Positions 48,186-59,458 of a stretch of 64,000 bases of DNA are shown here, piece after piece. Source of the DNA: Pyricularia pennisetigena (Eukaryota; Ascomycota; Sordariomycetes; Magnaporthales; Pyriculariaceae); contig NW_021940918.1 in NCBI RefSeq assembly GCF_004337985.1, positions 1,240,001 to 1,304,000 of the forward strand, written 5' to 3'. The position numbers and the translations under genes were made by a program. Every line of letters starts with the position of its first letter. Position 1 is the first letter of the stretch. The notes beneath the pieces are model-generated. The model was given only the letters and a program-made list of their open reading frames with translations, was not told the origin of the DNA and ran no database searches.

Positions 48186-48770
48186 GATGGCGACGACACG
48201 CAGAAGCGTGGGCTGGGGAGATTTGAATTTTGTAGCAATGCAATGGATCGTGGTCCAACGCTTCAGAAATCCCGTTGTAGAGAGGGAGCCTCTCGGGGCG
48301 TTGTGAATTGCTGTGGACAATGTTGCACTTGAGCCGTGTTGTTTGGTTGATCGTTGAAAGACGATTGCGAAAACAGAGTGTGTCGCAAAGCAGCAATAGC
48401 CTGAAGCCTGTCGACTCCTGGCTCGAGGCAACCGGCGGAGACCTCCCTTCCCTGGAATGAGCACTACTACCCGTTTAGGAATAGGGTGGGTCTAGACCTA
48501 CCAGCACCAACCGAAGTGACGCAGAGACTTGGGCCAGAAACCAAAAACACTGGTGCGAAGTCAGGCTGGAGGTACCATAGGTTTAAGGTGTACAGTTTGT
48601 GTCTGTTCACACCTCCAATCAATTTGGTACCTTTTGTTGATGACCTGAAGTCCCTAAAGTTACCTTTCGAGATGCCATCCAATGCTATGGAGAATTTACA
48701 CTTGATCTTCCATGACCTAAGCTCAGGCGCTTAAGGTTGAGCAGGCGCATAGCCCTGGTAAGGTGAATGT

Positions 48771-48798
48771 ACCTTACCTTACCTTTACCTTAGGTACC
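48771..48798. repeat. Degenerate ACCTT tandem repeat
   Basis: Units of ACCTT/ACCTTT repeated four to five times. Similar TACCTA/TACCTT clusters recur near 38270-38320 and 51390-51460, a microrepeat style spread through the intergenic DNA of this window. Confidence 0.6.
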
Positions 48799-49249
48799 CT
48801 GCCTACACTAGGTTAGCTTAAGGACCTTGGTGCACGCTGATTGACCTCAAATCCATGTTAGGTTGGGACTGGGCTTGGAGGGGTACTCCGTACTTCGTAC
48901 GTCAATTGGAGTCTCCACGACGGATAAGAAAATCCATACCGCATTCGTCTTTTCTTTGGGTCGATTGCAGGAACAGCGCCCGTGTTGCCGTTTCTTTGAC
49001 AATGACAACATGAATGCCGCGCGTGCATGCCTGCCACCAGGTCAACTCTCCACACCCGTTAGAGATCATTTGACGGCACTATCCGGGGCGCAAAAGTCAA
49101 AATCACAATCAAACGTTATCTCCACAATATGGAGTCATCAGGCAGTACCATAAGCACAGCCAATACACAAGGAAGGGGGTAAAAATTAACAGCAACAATA
49201 AGACGGTCATCCAGTCTTCAGACGTTCTAGAAGCTTTGAAAGTCTGGAC

Positions 49250-49300
49250 TGACTAGATTGATCTAGGTCTAGACTAGACCTAAACTAGACCTAGACTAGA
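49250..49300. repeat. CTAGAC-rich inverted/tandem repeat
   Basis: The words CTAGAC, TCTAG and GACTAGA recur about six times in 50 bases and are largely self-complementary, so the segment can fold into hairpins on either strand. It sits about 250 bases upstream of the zeta-fold gene. Confidence 0.6.
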
Positions 49301-49546
49301 ACAGGACAGGATTGAGGATAAGACCTGGCCGGGAGGGTTAGGGCTGACGGCACATTGATGATTGATCCCATCTCGAGTATCCAACGTAGATTCATGCTCA
49401 TCCTCGTTTATCCATAGTAAAGCCTAAATGTCAGGTACTGCACTGTTGGACTGCACAACGTACCCACAATTACGAAACCCAGGTGGCCACCTGCGCCTAG
49501 GCACCTACCTACCTTCCCTTACTTGTCTACACCTCAGCCGGCAACA

Positions 49547-50578
49547 ATGGCAGATGGGAAAGGCGCTTTAGCAAAATATGTTCTCACAGATGCCGAGAGC
49601 GAGAGCATCTTTGCCGAGCAGATCCTGCCTGCTGAACTCAGCCATGTGCTGGACAGTGGCCAAGTTCCGGGCAGCGACTCGTCATCCAAGGTCGCAGTCC
49701 TGCTCGTCGGCCAGACAGGTGCCGGCAAGACCCGCACAGCACCACTCCTACACCAGGCCATGACCGCGAGGCACCCTTCACAACGTGGTCCTGCGCACCT
49801 GATCGCTGACACGTACAAGACGTACCACCCTGCGTACGCAGATCTCATGCGTCACTCGCCCGCCCTCGCCTCTCCCGCGACGGGCCCCGACGCGCGCCGC
49901 TGGCTCGCGATGGCCTGCAGCCGCGTCGCCACCGCCGGGGCCGACTGCCTTGTTGAGTCGGCATGCCGCCACCCGGCAGACTTCCAGGACCTGGTGCGCA
50001 TCTTCAGAGCCGCTGGGTACGCGGTGCACATCGTGCTGCTCGCCGTGCCCGAAGCCCTGAGCCGCCTGGGGATCCTGGTCCGCTTCCACGGCGCGCTGCC
50101 AGAGGCACGGTCCCGGGGGCTGCCGCTGCGCCTCACTCCGAGACCTGTTCATGACGCCACGTACGCGGGGCTGCTTGTCGCCGCGCGGTGGTTGGACGGC
50201 GAGGGCAGTGCGGCTGTCGATCGGGTGGTGGTGCTGAGAAGGGGCGACCGGGTGGCGTACGAGCGTGATGCTGGGAATCATGGAGGCGATAGCCAGGTGG
50301 CTTCGGCTTTGTTGCTGGAAAGGCGACGGCCTCTCAGGGAAGAAGAAAACGCGCGGGCTATCGAGGATGTGAAAACGCTGGAGGAGCTAAGTCTGACGCT
50401 TGGTCAGGACCGAGGAAAAGAGAAGCAGTCATTGGAAACGGAGCTGCGAGATATTAAGCAGCTGCTTCACGCCTTGGATCCTGAAAACAATGCAGCCCAG
50501 GCCGACGCTGCTGAATTTCTGGAGCTCTTGCCTTTGAACTATACCCGATTTATAATATCCAAAGGCACTAACGGGTAA
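49547..50578 (+). CDS. Zeta-toxin-fold P-loop kinase-like protein (fungal)
   Basis: 343-residue intronless protein with the zeta-toxin fold (PF06414-type). Bacterial members phosphorylate UDP-N-acetylglucosamine and act in toxin-antitoxin systems; the role of fungal homologues is unknown to me and toxicity is not implied. Walker A is GQTGAGKT at 55-62. ADTYKTYHPAYADL corresponds to the substrate-binding D-x-(F/Y)-x-x-x-HP-x-Y block. ARRWLAMACSRVATAGADCL and ESACRHPADFQDLVRIF match the helix and E-x-T/S-x-R region, then RAAGYAVHIVLLAVPEALS and a basic ILVRFHGALPEARSRG segment as in the family. The C-terminal 90 residues are charged and helical. No epsilon-like antitoxin frame is seen next to it. 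The coding region, especially 49850-50270, is visibly richer in G+C than its flanks. The start is the first ATG. Confidence 0.72.
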   Translation: MADGKGALAKYVLTDAESESIFAEQILPAELSHVLDSGQVPGSDSSSKVAVLLVGQTGAGKTRTAPLLHQAMTARHPSQRGPAHLIADTYKTYHPAYADLMRHSPALASPATGPDARRWLAMACSRVATAGADCLVESACRHPADFQDLVRIFRAAGYAVHIVLLAVPEALSRLGILVRFHGALPEARSRGLPLRLTPRPVHDATYAGLLVAARWLDGEGSAAVDRVVVLRRGDRVAYERDAGNHGGDSQVASALLLERRRPLREEENARAIEDVKTLEELSLTLGQDRGKEKQSLETELRDIKQLLHALDPENNAAQADAAEFLELLPLNYTRFIISKGTNG

Positions 50579-52062
50579 CAGCAGACCAGCGCAAGCTTAA
50601 CGCTTTTATCGGGTTGCTTACCTCTTATACCGTTAGGGTCGTACCCAGGTTATTACATTAAACTTTGTTCATTACAATCGGCATCCATGGTACGTACAAT
50701 AACCCGATTAAACCAACTTAGGCCCACTGTTACCGCGATATACACGTTGAAGGCGGAGATGAGATATGCCTATCTGGTGCATTCTATGAGACATAGTAGC
50801 AGAATCAGGCACGTTGCGCAAGGACGGCTGCCTCTGATGATGGCCTCTGAGCCCCTGGGAGCTGCCCTTGAAATTGAAAGCATAGGCATCGCGGACATAC
50901 ATTTCGACAGCCACAAAGCATCAACTAACAGCAATTTGTCAAGCGCCCGCGTTTACTCCACAACATGAAAGACCCACGAGCCCCTCCATTCGTCTGGAAG
51001 AGCGAAGAAGAAGAAGAAGAAAAAAAAAAGAGGCGCGAGGAGGGGAGGGGGCAGTCGGCTTGGTTGCATGAGTATGAAGCCGAGCGCAGGAGACGGGACC
51101 CACTTACAGTTGCGACGGTGAACTATACCAAGAGTGAGTGATAGAACACGCGAAACATGTGCTGTCGAAGGGCAGTGAAGGGGAAGGAAATGGCAAGGGA
51201 AAGTGGATGAGTTGTAAAATTGAAACAGCAACTTGTGCTTGTTTCTGTTTGGGCTACTTGTCAAGCAGTCAATTCTAGGAAATAGCAGTCAGTTTTGAGA
51301 CCACCCAATACAACCCCGGAAACTGTGAACTTTATTTCTATCTTTGTATCTACTTAACTTTCCACTTCCCGACGCACGTGCATATCGGCCTACCTAGTTA
51401 CATATTTATTCACCTACTTATTTGCGTACCTACCCACCCACCTAGTTACCTACTTGCCTACAAACCCTGGCATATACACTCGGTTCTGGTTATTCAAGTT
51501 TGGCAGCTACAAAGGTATCCGGGGAGGACGCGAACTGAGTGGACAGACATGACTGCCACCCACTGATAGAACTGTCTGCTTATCCAGGACTCCCTTCTCT
51601 TTCTGCTCTTGTGATGTTAGTATGAAAGCTTCCCTATGCCGTTATCTTGCGGCCCCTTGTATCTGCCTTTAAATACCAGCTCCCGACCCTGTTCATGATG
51701 AGCGCGTCGTTACGCTATGTAGGGGCCATGGTGGGTATAAAAGCTCTCAACCGATGGATTGGTCAAATATCACCACCGCCATTTACACCATTTTTCAAAG
51801 ACAAATTCTTAATCGAATTTGCTTTGATGGTTGGTGGTGAAATCAGGGACTTGTCGATCCTTGATTGTTGAGATTCGGTATGCGGGCTTTTCGAGAATTG
51901 CTGGCGGCTGCCATGTCATTGGCTTGGCAAGCTTGGACAGACGAGCAAATAGCAAATCCGGTCGAGTGGGTCCGTGTGTGGCAATCGAGAGGCAACAGAC
52001 ACAGCAACCGACTCGGAAAACGATTAACCACAATAATGCTTTAGCCAAGATGAAGGCCGACA

Positions 52063-52242
52063 ATGGCGGCCGACAACCCTGAAGTTGCTATGCAGGCTCT
52101 CGGGCGGCAGAAATTGCCAGGAAAAGCCAGGGCAAAGGCTCAGTTGCGGGCCGATGCAGCCGCCGGAGATCAGGTCGCCATGCAGAAATTGATTAATGAA
52201 TTTGAGCAAGGGAGGATTAGGAGTCGAAGGCGTAGGGAGTGA
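52063..52242 (+). CDS. Possible small basic protein, 59 residues, unknown
   Basis: An ATG-initiated frame starting MAADNPEVAMQALGRQ and ending GRIRSRRRRE then TGA. It is rich in Ala, Gln, Lys and Arg with a heptad-like pattern (KAQLRADAAAGDQVAMQKL), so it looks more protein-like than neighbouring frames. No family is recognised and there is no splice-supported upstream exon. It could equally be chance or a relic. Confidence 0.25.
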   Translation: MAADNPEVAMQALGRQKLPGKARAKAQLRADAAAGDQVAMQKLINEFEQGRIRSRRRRE

Positions 52243-52524
52243 AAACGGGCCGCGGGGGGCCCATGCCAATGTGGATTAACATAGCTTAGCTCATTTACGT
52301 ACCTATCTATCTATTAATAAATACATAGATCATCACATACTGGCGAACTACTACGTATTGCGAAACCCAGTCAAAGTATTTTACTGTTGATGAGAGCGGT
52401 ATGATCATCCCGAGCTGTAAACAATGTAAGAAACCGGCATTCTTGGGCATGCTTCTACCTATTTAACTAGAATTATCTACGCGATCGCATGTATCTGTTG
52501 AAATCTCTACTACGTGCTACTGAA

Positions 52525-52544
52525 TCACGTGTTGAGGCACGTGA
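52525..52544. promoter_or_regulatory. Inverted pair of CACGTGA boxes upstream of eIF4G
   Basis: TCACGTG and CACGTGA separated by six bases form a 20-base inverted repeat, 700 bases upstream of the eIF4G start and just before the C/T-rich leader. The spacing places two bHLH/Cbf1-type sites about one helical turn apart (centres 12 bases apart). Confidence 0.55.
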
Positions 52545-53241
52545 TCTGGCCACTCGCATTGTCTGCCCGTGAACCAACAACCCGGGCAGCCAGAGAGAGA
52601 AAAAAAATTCGTTCGAGCGCTCCCTGCCTCTCCCTCTCTCAACCGAAACACCAACCTCTTCTTCCCTCTGACCAAGAAGAAGAAGTGACGAAATCAACGC
52701 GGAGACATTTGATTCAGCTCGTCCGAATCATCTCTCCCGGCGTTTCTCTTCGTTTCGTTGTCCTCCTTTTCGAGAGACACTCTCCACTCTTAGACATTTT
52801 TTTTTTCCCGCAAGGAAAAAAAAAACCAGAGTGCAGGAAACCACCCCTCAGAAAAAAAAAAAAAAAGCGTGCGCACGCATATCGAGCGCCTCTGTTTGCC
52901 GATAGTCCTTCGTCGCCTCGACCACCGACCGACGTGCATCTTGAGACAAACCAACCACACTCTTTTCATCAATTTCGATCGCAAAAAAGTCAATACGGTT
53001 TTTTTTTCGAAATTGCCCACAGTCCTGTCCATCAAGCGACAGCCGACGCAACCGTTGCCTGACTTCCGTGACCGAAGTTTATCTAATCATCTTGGCCAAC
53101 CCACGCCCGACTCGGATTTGACATTCGGTTCTTTTCACGCGTGACCTGTTGGCAGCTCGCTTTGCGACCGCGATACATTTCTATATCATCCATTTCTCAA
53201 CAACTCGACGCTCCCACGACTGACGAAGATCCGCAAGCCTT

Positions 53242-53803
53242 ATGACGTCTCCTGCAAGCACACAGGACCAGAACCCGGCGCAGAATCCTAGTGCTTCCTC
53301 GGCCACGTCGTATGCTTCAGCCGCCGGTGCTGCGAAGAAGCCTTCCTCGACGCCGCTGAGCGCACAAGGATCGAACCCTCCGCCCGTGGTGGTTGGTTCG
53401 TCTGCGCCTGGTAATCCGCAGCATGGCAACAAGCCCGCTGCGTCACCTGTGAACGGCCGACCGGCCATCACGCCCGCCATTCCCGCCGTCGCTGGTGCCA
53501 CTAATGGTCACGACCGGAAAACCTCAGTCACAATCAGCGCCAACGGAGGCCCAGTAGGCGGCCCTAAGGGTAACATCCAGTTCGGCTATAAGGAGTCACC
53601 TGGTATTGTCCACAGCACCCCACAACAGGGAACCACAGCACCGATCCCCATCCCAGGCAATAACGGCAGAGTGCCTTCTCCGGCACACTCACCATCCCCT
53701 ATTCCCCAACCCTCGGCTAGCGGTGGCAGACCGCCCTCGATGATGGCCCAGGATGGAGGACCAAGCATGAAATTCGGAAGCCTCGGCGGTGATGGCGAGG
53801 TAC

Positions 53804-53838
<35 letters not shown>

Positions 53839-56800
53839 ACCGCATCGACGGGCTCGAGATGCTCCACTTAAATGATTCACAACTTGCTGACCTGTTCATG
53901 TTCTTTAGCGGCACATGAAGCACCTCTCCCAAGGGCCCCACAACATGGGATCGGGGTCTCCTCACATGCGTCACGGCAGCACACATTCTGTTCATGACAA
54001 CATGCCAAGCCACGGGGGACCGGGAGCTGGCCGAGGTGGGAACTTCGCGTCATCTGGTGGACGCGGCCGCGGAGCCTATAACAACCAGGCCGGCTACAAC
54101 AACCCTATGGGCTACCCGCCGACCGGTCAATACGGCCGTGGTGGCGCACATGCTGGCCAAGGTCGTGGTGGCATGCCTTACCAACAGAACCAGAGGGGCA
54201 TGGCTCCTTACCCGAACTCGCCCCAACCCCGAGGCAGCCCTGCTATGGGTAATGCTATGCCGAACCCCGGCACCCCGACTATGAACGCATCTCTCCCTGT
54301 CCATCCTCCTCAGCAAGGCTACAACGCATACATGCCGCCTGCCTATCCTAATGTAAATGCAACCCCTCAATTCCAAAAGCAAGGATCGAAACCCATGAGC
54401 AAGAAAAAAGGCGCTCGTCGGGACTCTGTGAAGACGGGAACGCAATTTCCGTGGCAGAACTCCGACACATCTCAGGACCACCCTAGCGGGCGGTATCGAC
54501 GTCAAGGCACGCACTGGGATTCGGCGCTTGAGCTGTCTAACCAGCCAATCTCGCCCAAAGTTCTTTCCGAGATATCACCCCCTATAATTCCTCTGGCCGA
54601 GGCCGGGCACAAGATCAACTTGTCGCCGGCTAGCGGTAATTTTGATCGCTTGCTAACTCTTAAGAAGCAGACCTATGGATTCGCACCCCCCTTCGACCCT
54701 CGCCAGCAGGGTATGATGGGAATGGGTTACCAGTATTCGATGGGCCCCAACATGCCACCCTACGGCATGCCCCCGCAAGGCCCCTCTCCTTCTCCGGGAT
54801 TCTCGCAGCAGCAGTCTTATCCTCCGGGCCCCTACACCCCCCAAGCTCAACCTATGTCTCGTAATGCTTCGCAGGTGTCTGAACGTCCAAACTCAAGTAC
54901 CGGACACCAGCAAGCCCCCGCTAACCCTTCAGGACCCCCTCCTCATCACACCCCGACCGCTAAGCCCGCAGTTGTGACATCTGGTGCACCGTCGTCTTTC
55001 GTAATTCCGAAGAAGACGACTTCCAAGATCAGCATCAAGAATGCTGCAGGTGAGGCAGTTGATTTCAAGGCTCTTAAGCCGCCTGCGTCTCCGGCACCTA
55101 GTTCCCAGCAGGCCAAGACTCCGCCAGTCACCAGCTCTACTCCCACACCACCTCCTAAATCGGCTACGCCATCACACACTCGCTCTGATAGTGCATCCAA
55201 CCTCAAGACCGTTGAGCAGAAGAGGAGCGAGTTCATGGAGCAGGTCCGGAAGACTGCTGCCGGCGAAGCAAAGGATCCTGCTGCTGAGGAGACAGCCGAA
55301 AAAGCAACCGAGAAGGCTTCGGCGGATGCTGCTACTGATAAGGCCGAGCAGCCTGCTCCTGTGGAAGAAGCCAAGGATGCCGAGGCCAACGATGAATCCA
55401 AACCCACTGCCGTTGAGGAAGAGCAAAAAGCCGAGACTACTGATACTCAAGGCGAGAAGCCAGCAGATGAGAAGGCCGAAGAGGTTACTGAGACCGAAGA
55501 AGAACGCTTTGAGCGTGAAATCCGTGAGATGGAAGAACGCGAAGCCGAGGAAGAACGCCGGCAGGCCGAATATGATGCCAAGAAGAAGGCTCAAGCTGAG
55601 GCTAAAAAGGCGCAGGAAGAAAAGGATCGCGCCAAGAATGCCGCCGAGAACGACCGCAAGCTTCGCGAGCAGGAGGCTGAGATGGAAAGGCTTGAGGAAG
55701 AGAAGGAGCGGAAACGGGCTGAAGCCGAAGCTTCAGGCCAGACTGAGTCAGTCGCCGACATGCTCGCTGGCAAGAGCTCAAAGGCTCCCGGCAAGGCTGC
55801 TGGTGGCATCAGCTCAGTGACCGACAAGCTTGCAAGTCTCTCCGTCAAGGATGGCGCCTCCGGCAAGTCTGGAAACTCGGAGAAGACGAAGTCAAAGCCC
55901 GCGGCGCTGAACCTTGCTCCTCTCAACACCAAACCAGTTGAACCTCCTCAACCCAGCGCGGCTCTCCAGTCACTCAAATCTGCTCGATTCCTCGAGGTCA
56001 TTGCGCCTAGTCTGTATCCCGCCGGCATCCACTCTCCTAACCCGGCGCTCAACTCTGCCGTTTCCAAGAAGGGTAAGAGCTTCAAATATGACGCCAACTT
56101 TTTGCTCCAATTCCAGAAGGTCTTCACGGAGCAGCCTTCGATGGAATTCGGCCAACAGGTGAAGAGCCTGATTGGAGATGGTGACAGGACTGGGTCGGCT
56201 AGGACCCCGGCTACGTCCCGCCAGCCGTCTGGTCGTGGTGCTGCTGGATCTTCCGGCGGATTCCCTGGCGGTTCTTTCATGAATCCCGGCAAGCCTGGTT
56301 CTGCGTTTGGCAACATGGGCCCGCCTGCTAGAGGAGGTGGCTCAATGGGCCCTATTGGATCCTTCCAGAGACCTTTCCCTGGTGGCACCGGAATGACACG
56401 CAACCCCTCGCAATCAGGCATGCAGATCCCCGGATCTCCGCGACAAGCCAGCAGGCGAACTGGAAGCAAGCGCAATGACTACTCGAATGCCAAGCAGGAA
56501 GCACAGGCTGCTAAGACCATGCCTCTTACAGCTGGCATGGAACTCAAGCCTATCTCCATCTCCGCGTCAGGCTGGAAGCCCATGAGCCTTACCAAGGGTG
56601 CTTCGCAGAACGCCGGTCAGGGCTCGCACATGGAGCCCGAAATAGTTCAGCGTAAGGTCAAGGCCGCGCTCAACAAGATGACGCCTGAGAAGTTCGACAA
56701 GATTGCGGACCAAATTTTGGAGATTGCTGCTCAGTCCAAGGATGAACAGGATGGCCGTACCCTGCGCCAGGTCATCCAGTTGACTTTCGAGAAGGCTACT

Positions 56801-57996
56801 GATGAAGCGCACTGGGCCTCAATGTACGCCAAGTTCTGCAAGAGGATGCTCGAGACCATGAGTCCTGAGATTCGCGACATCAGCATCAAGGACAAGCACG
56901 GAAACGTGGTCAGTGGTGGTGCCTTGTTCCGCAAGTACCTGCTCAACCGTTGCCAGGAAGAGTTCGAGCGCGGTTGGAAGATGGACCTTCCTGAGCCCAA
57001 GGAAGGTGATGAGAAGAAGACGGGTGAGGCCGCTATGCTCTCTGACGAGTACTACATTGCCGCGGCAGCCAAGAGGCGTGGTTTGGGTCTCGTCCAGTTC
57101 ATTGGTGAGCTTTACAAACTGGGCATGTTGACGGAGCGCATCATGCACCAGTGTGTGCAGAAGCTTGTCGACTACAGCGGCATTCCCGACGAGGCCGAAG
57201 TCGAGTCTCTGTGCAAGCTGCTGCGCACGATTGGTGCGAATCTGGATCAGAATGCAGACAAGACTCAGGGTAGGGCTATGATGGATGCCTACTTCGACCG
57301 GATCAACACCATGATCAACCTGCCCGACCTCCCCAGTCGTCTCCAATTCATGTTGATGGATGTGGTCGATCTCCGCAAGGGCGGTTGGATCTCCAAGGAG
57401 GCCAACAAAGGGCCCAAGACTCTCGACGAGGTTCGTGCCGAGGCAGAGGCCGCGGCGGCTCAGAAGGCTGCCGAGAATGCTCGCACCAACCAGAGGGGTG
57501 GTCCCAGGCCGCCAATGGGCGGCCGCGGCAGCGATATGCGTGGCCTTTCGGGTTATGGTCAACCTCAGCAGAACCAGAACCAGGTTGGCATGGACGACTT
57601 GAGGAGGCTCAAGGGCTCCGCCATGCGCACATCATCACAGAATGCCACCTTCGGTCCTACCTCGATGTTTGCCAGTCGCAGCAACAGCGGCCGCGCCAGA
57701 CTAGGTGCTGGTGGTCCTTTCGGCCGTGCTGGTGAGGAATCGGGAGCTTCATCACGAACTGCGACGCCACCAACGAGGGAATCTACGACACACGCCAATG
57801 CGTTTAGGTATGTCTTGCCTGGAAGAATTTGTTTCCTTTTTCTTGGGGTCTTGAAAGGTGCATCCGCTAACTAGTCGTGTTTTAATCCTTTAGCTTGCTT
57901 GCGACCATGGAGACGGAGAACCCAACATCGCCCCCTGCCGTGTCGCCAGCCTTGACCAAGGCTACTCCCGACACCGGCGATAAAGACAAGAAGTAA
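53242..57996 (+). CDS. TIF4631: Translation initiation factor eIF4G
   Basis: 1519-residue scaffold of the eIF4F cap-binding complex, bringing together eIF4E, eIF4A, Pab1 and mRNA. Exons 53242-53799, 53909-57807 and 57894-57996. The N-terminal part is Ser/Pro/Gly-rich, with RGG-like GRGG repeats (54030-54180, RNA-binding). A highly charged Glu/Lys/Ala coiled-coil region spans 55230-55760. The eIF4E-binding motif Y-x4-L-L is YDANFLLQF near residue 913. The MIF4G domain begins at about 1095 (EIVQRKVKAALNKMTPEKF) and runs through LRKGGW near 1340. A second RGG-like patch follows (RGGPRPPMGGRG). No MA3 or W2 domain is present, as in other fungal eIF4G. The small last exon encodes ETENPTSPPAVSPALTK. 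Intron 1 contains a T30 run. Confidence 0.95.
53805..53834. repeat. Poly-T run (T30) inside eIF4G intron 1
   Basis: Thirty consecutive T begin four bases after the GTACG donor of the intron 53800-53908, so the homopolymer fills over a quarter of the intron. The run is on the sense strand. Confidence 0.9.
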
Positions 57997-59458
57997 TCAA
58001 AGAAGAGCTGGCAACTCTATGACGCTGTCTTTCTCTTGTTTATCTTTTTTTTTCCCTCTCGAGCAGCGCCCGTTTCAATGTTTGCACCTCACCCTTGTAA
58101 GCAAGGGAGGGAGCGTGCGGCTTCTGCATTGTTCATGAATGCATAGACGGGGCAGGTTATTTGCATTTACAGGGTTTTCAAAAATGAGTAAATCGTCTCG
58201 TTTGTGCTTACAAAAGCGGCTCTTTTTGTCTTTTTTCTTTCTTCTCTCTCTCACTTTACCTTCCAATGATACCTGCCGATCCTTGTTACACGTCCTCATA
58301 TTCAAACTCGATAGACAGGCTGGTTCGGGCCACTTCTTATGTCCCAGACCAGGCGAATCCTCATGCTTTCCTCCATTCCGGACCGTATTTCCATCTACAT
58401 TTTACAAAACCACTAATAAGGTCTGCATGGAGGGGGAGGGGCTTCTACTCACTCTTCACTTCCACCACATGTTTTAACTTAGAACTTTCAAAAGTCTGAC
58501 CTGGAGCGCGCTTTGAGTTGGTTGGGGGGTTGACCGGGAAGGGTGGCAAGGGGGGATATCCCATTGGTATTTTGAGGCGCAATGAGGACGGGGTTGCCCT
58601 TCCCACTGTTTTGTTATGATGAAGATTCTTTGAGTTGATGCACGTATTTACTGCTTTGTTGCTCTTTCTCCTTGATGACTTTTTTTTATTTATTTTATTT
58701 TTTTGTTTTTTTTGCCTTCTCTCGTCTCTTCTCTCATTTTGTTTTTTTCCCATATCCCCCTTCGGTTCCTGGACTTGGTCTCGCCTCACTTGCTACTAAT
58801 ATACAGACCCAAATGGATCACTTAAAAAGAGTTCAGTTTCGCCCGGGTTTCTTCTTGCTTGCTTTGTTTGCAGTGGGTTGGTCTAGCACATACACACGAA
58901 ACGGGAGGCGTATTTCATTACAGTACTCAACAATACGGATTGCTCAGGCGAGCTCATGCGGGGATGACGCGGGTCGGCAATTATTATCCTGGCGTGCGTG
59001 TTTCTTCCATCAAGCCTTCAAAGGGAACATGTTGACTCTCGCCTTTTCATATCGAGCAACTGTAGACAATTCTTTCTTGACAAAGTTTTTATTTGCATTG
59101 CGCATGTTCAGTAAATTACGAATTGACCAAATCAAATATGCGTGATGCTGCTCTGTCTATCCAGCATCTGAAATGCCAAATGGCCAAGTGTCCAAAAAAT
59201 AGGCAAGAGCCAAACAAAATAAGGATGGGGTGAACAGACAAAAAGTTTTATATGTAATATATTATGCGTATGAGGTATCCATCTATCCATAACTGTCGTC
59301 GTCAGCGCCCAGTGCCGCTGATATGCACATTCGTTTAATCACGTCAATAAAAACAACTAAACAACAAAAGACAACAGAAAAAAGATTACACGAGAAATAT
59401 CCAGACTCTGAACTGAACTGAATTGAACTGCGGTGGCCGACAAGCCGGACGGACAGCC
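57997..59458. other. Convergent intergenic region eIF4G / POL1
   Basis: 1.46 kb of T-rich 3' flank, with pyrimidine runs at 58220-58260 and 58680-58750. An open frame of 157 codons at 58672-59145 is low-complexity at its start and shows no domain. Nothing else was recognised. Confidence 0.5.

Larger units (their letters stand above)
48186..49546. promoter_or_regulatory. Divergent intergenic region RhoGAP / zeta-fold gene
   Basis: 1.36 kb. It contains a TACCTT-type tandem (48771-48798) and a CTAGAC-rich inverted repeat cluster (about 49250-49300). Otherwise no gene was recognised. Confidence 0.5.
50579..53241. other. Long intergenic region upstream of eIF4G
   Basis: 2.66 kb. It contains a purine run (51000-51050), TACCTA-type microrepeats (51390-51460), a possible 59-residue frame (listed separately), a paired CACGTGA palindrome (52525-52544) and then a C/T-rich probable leader with poly-T and poly-A runs (52560-53200) leading to the eIF4G start. 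No other gene was recognised. Confidence 0.5.
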
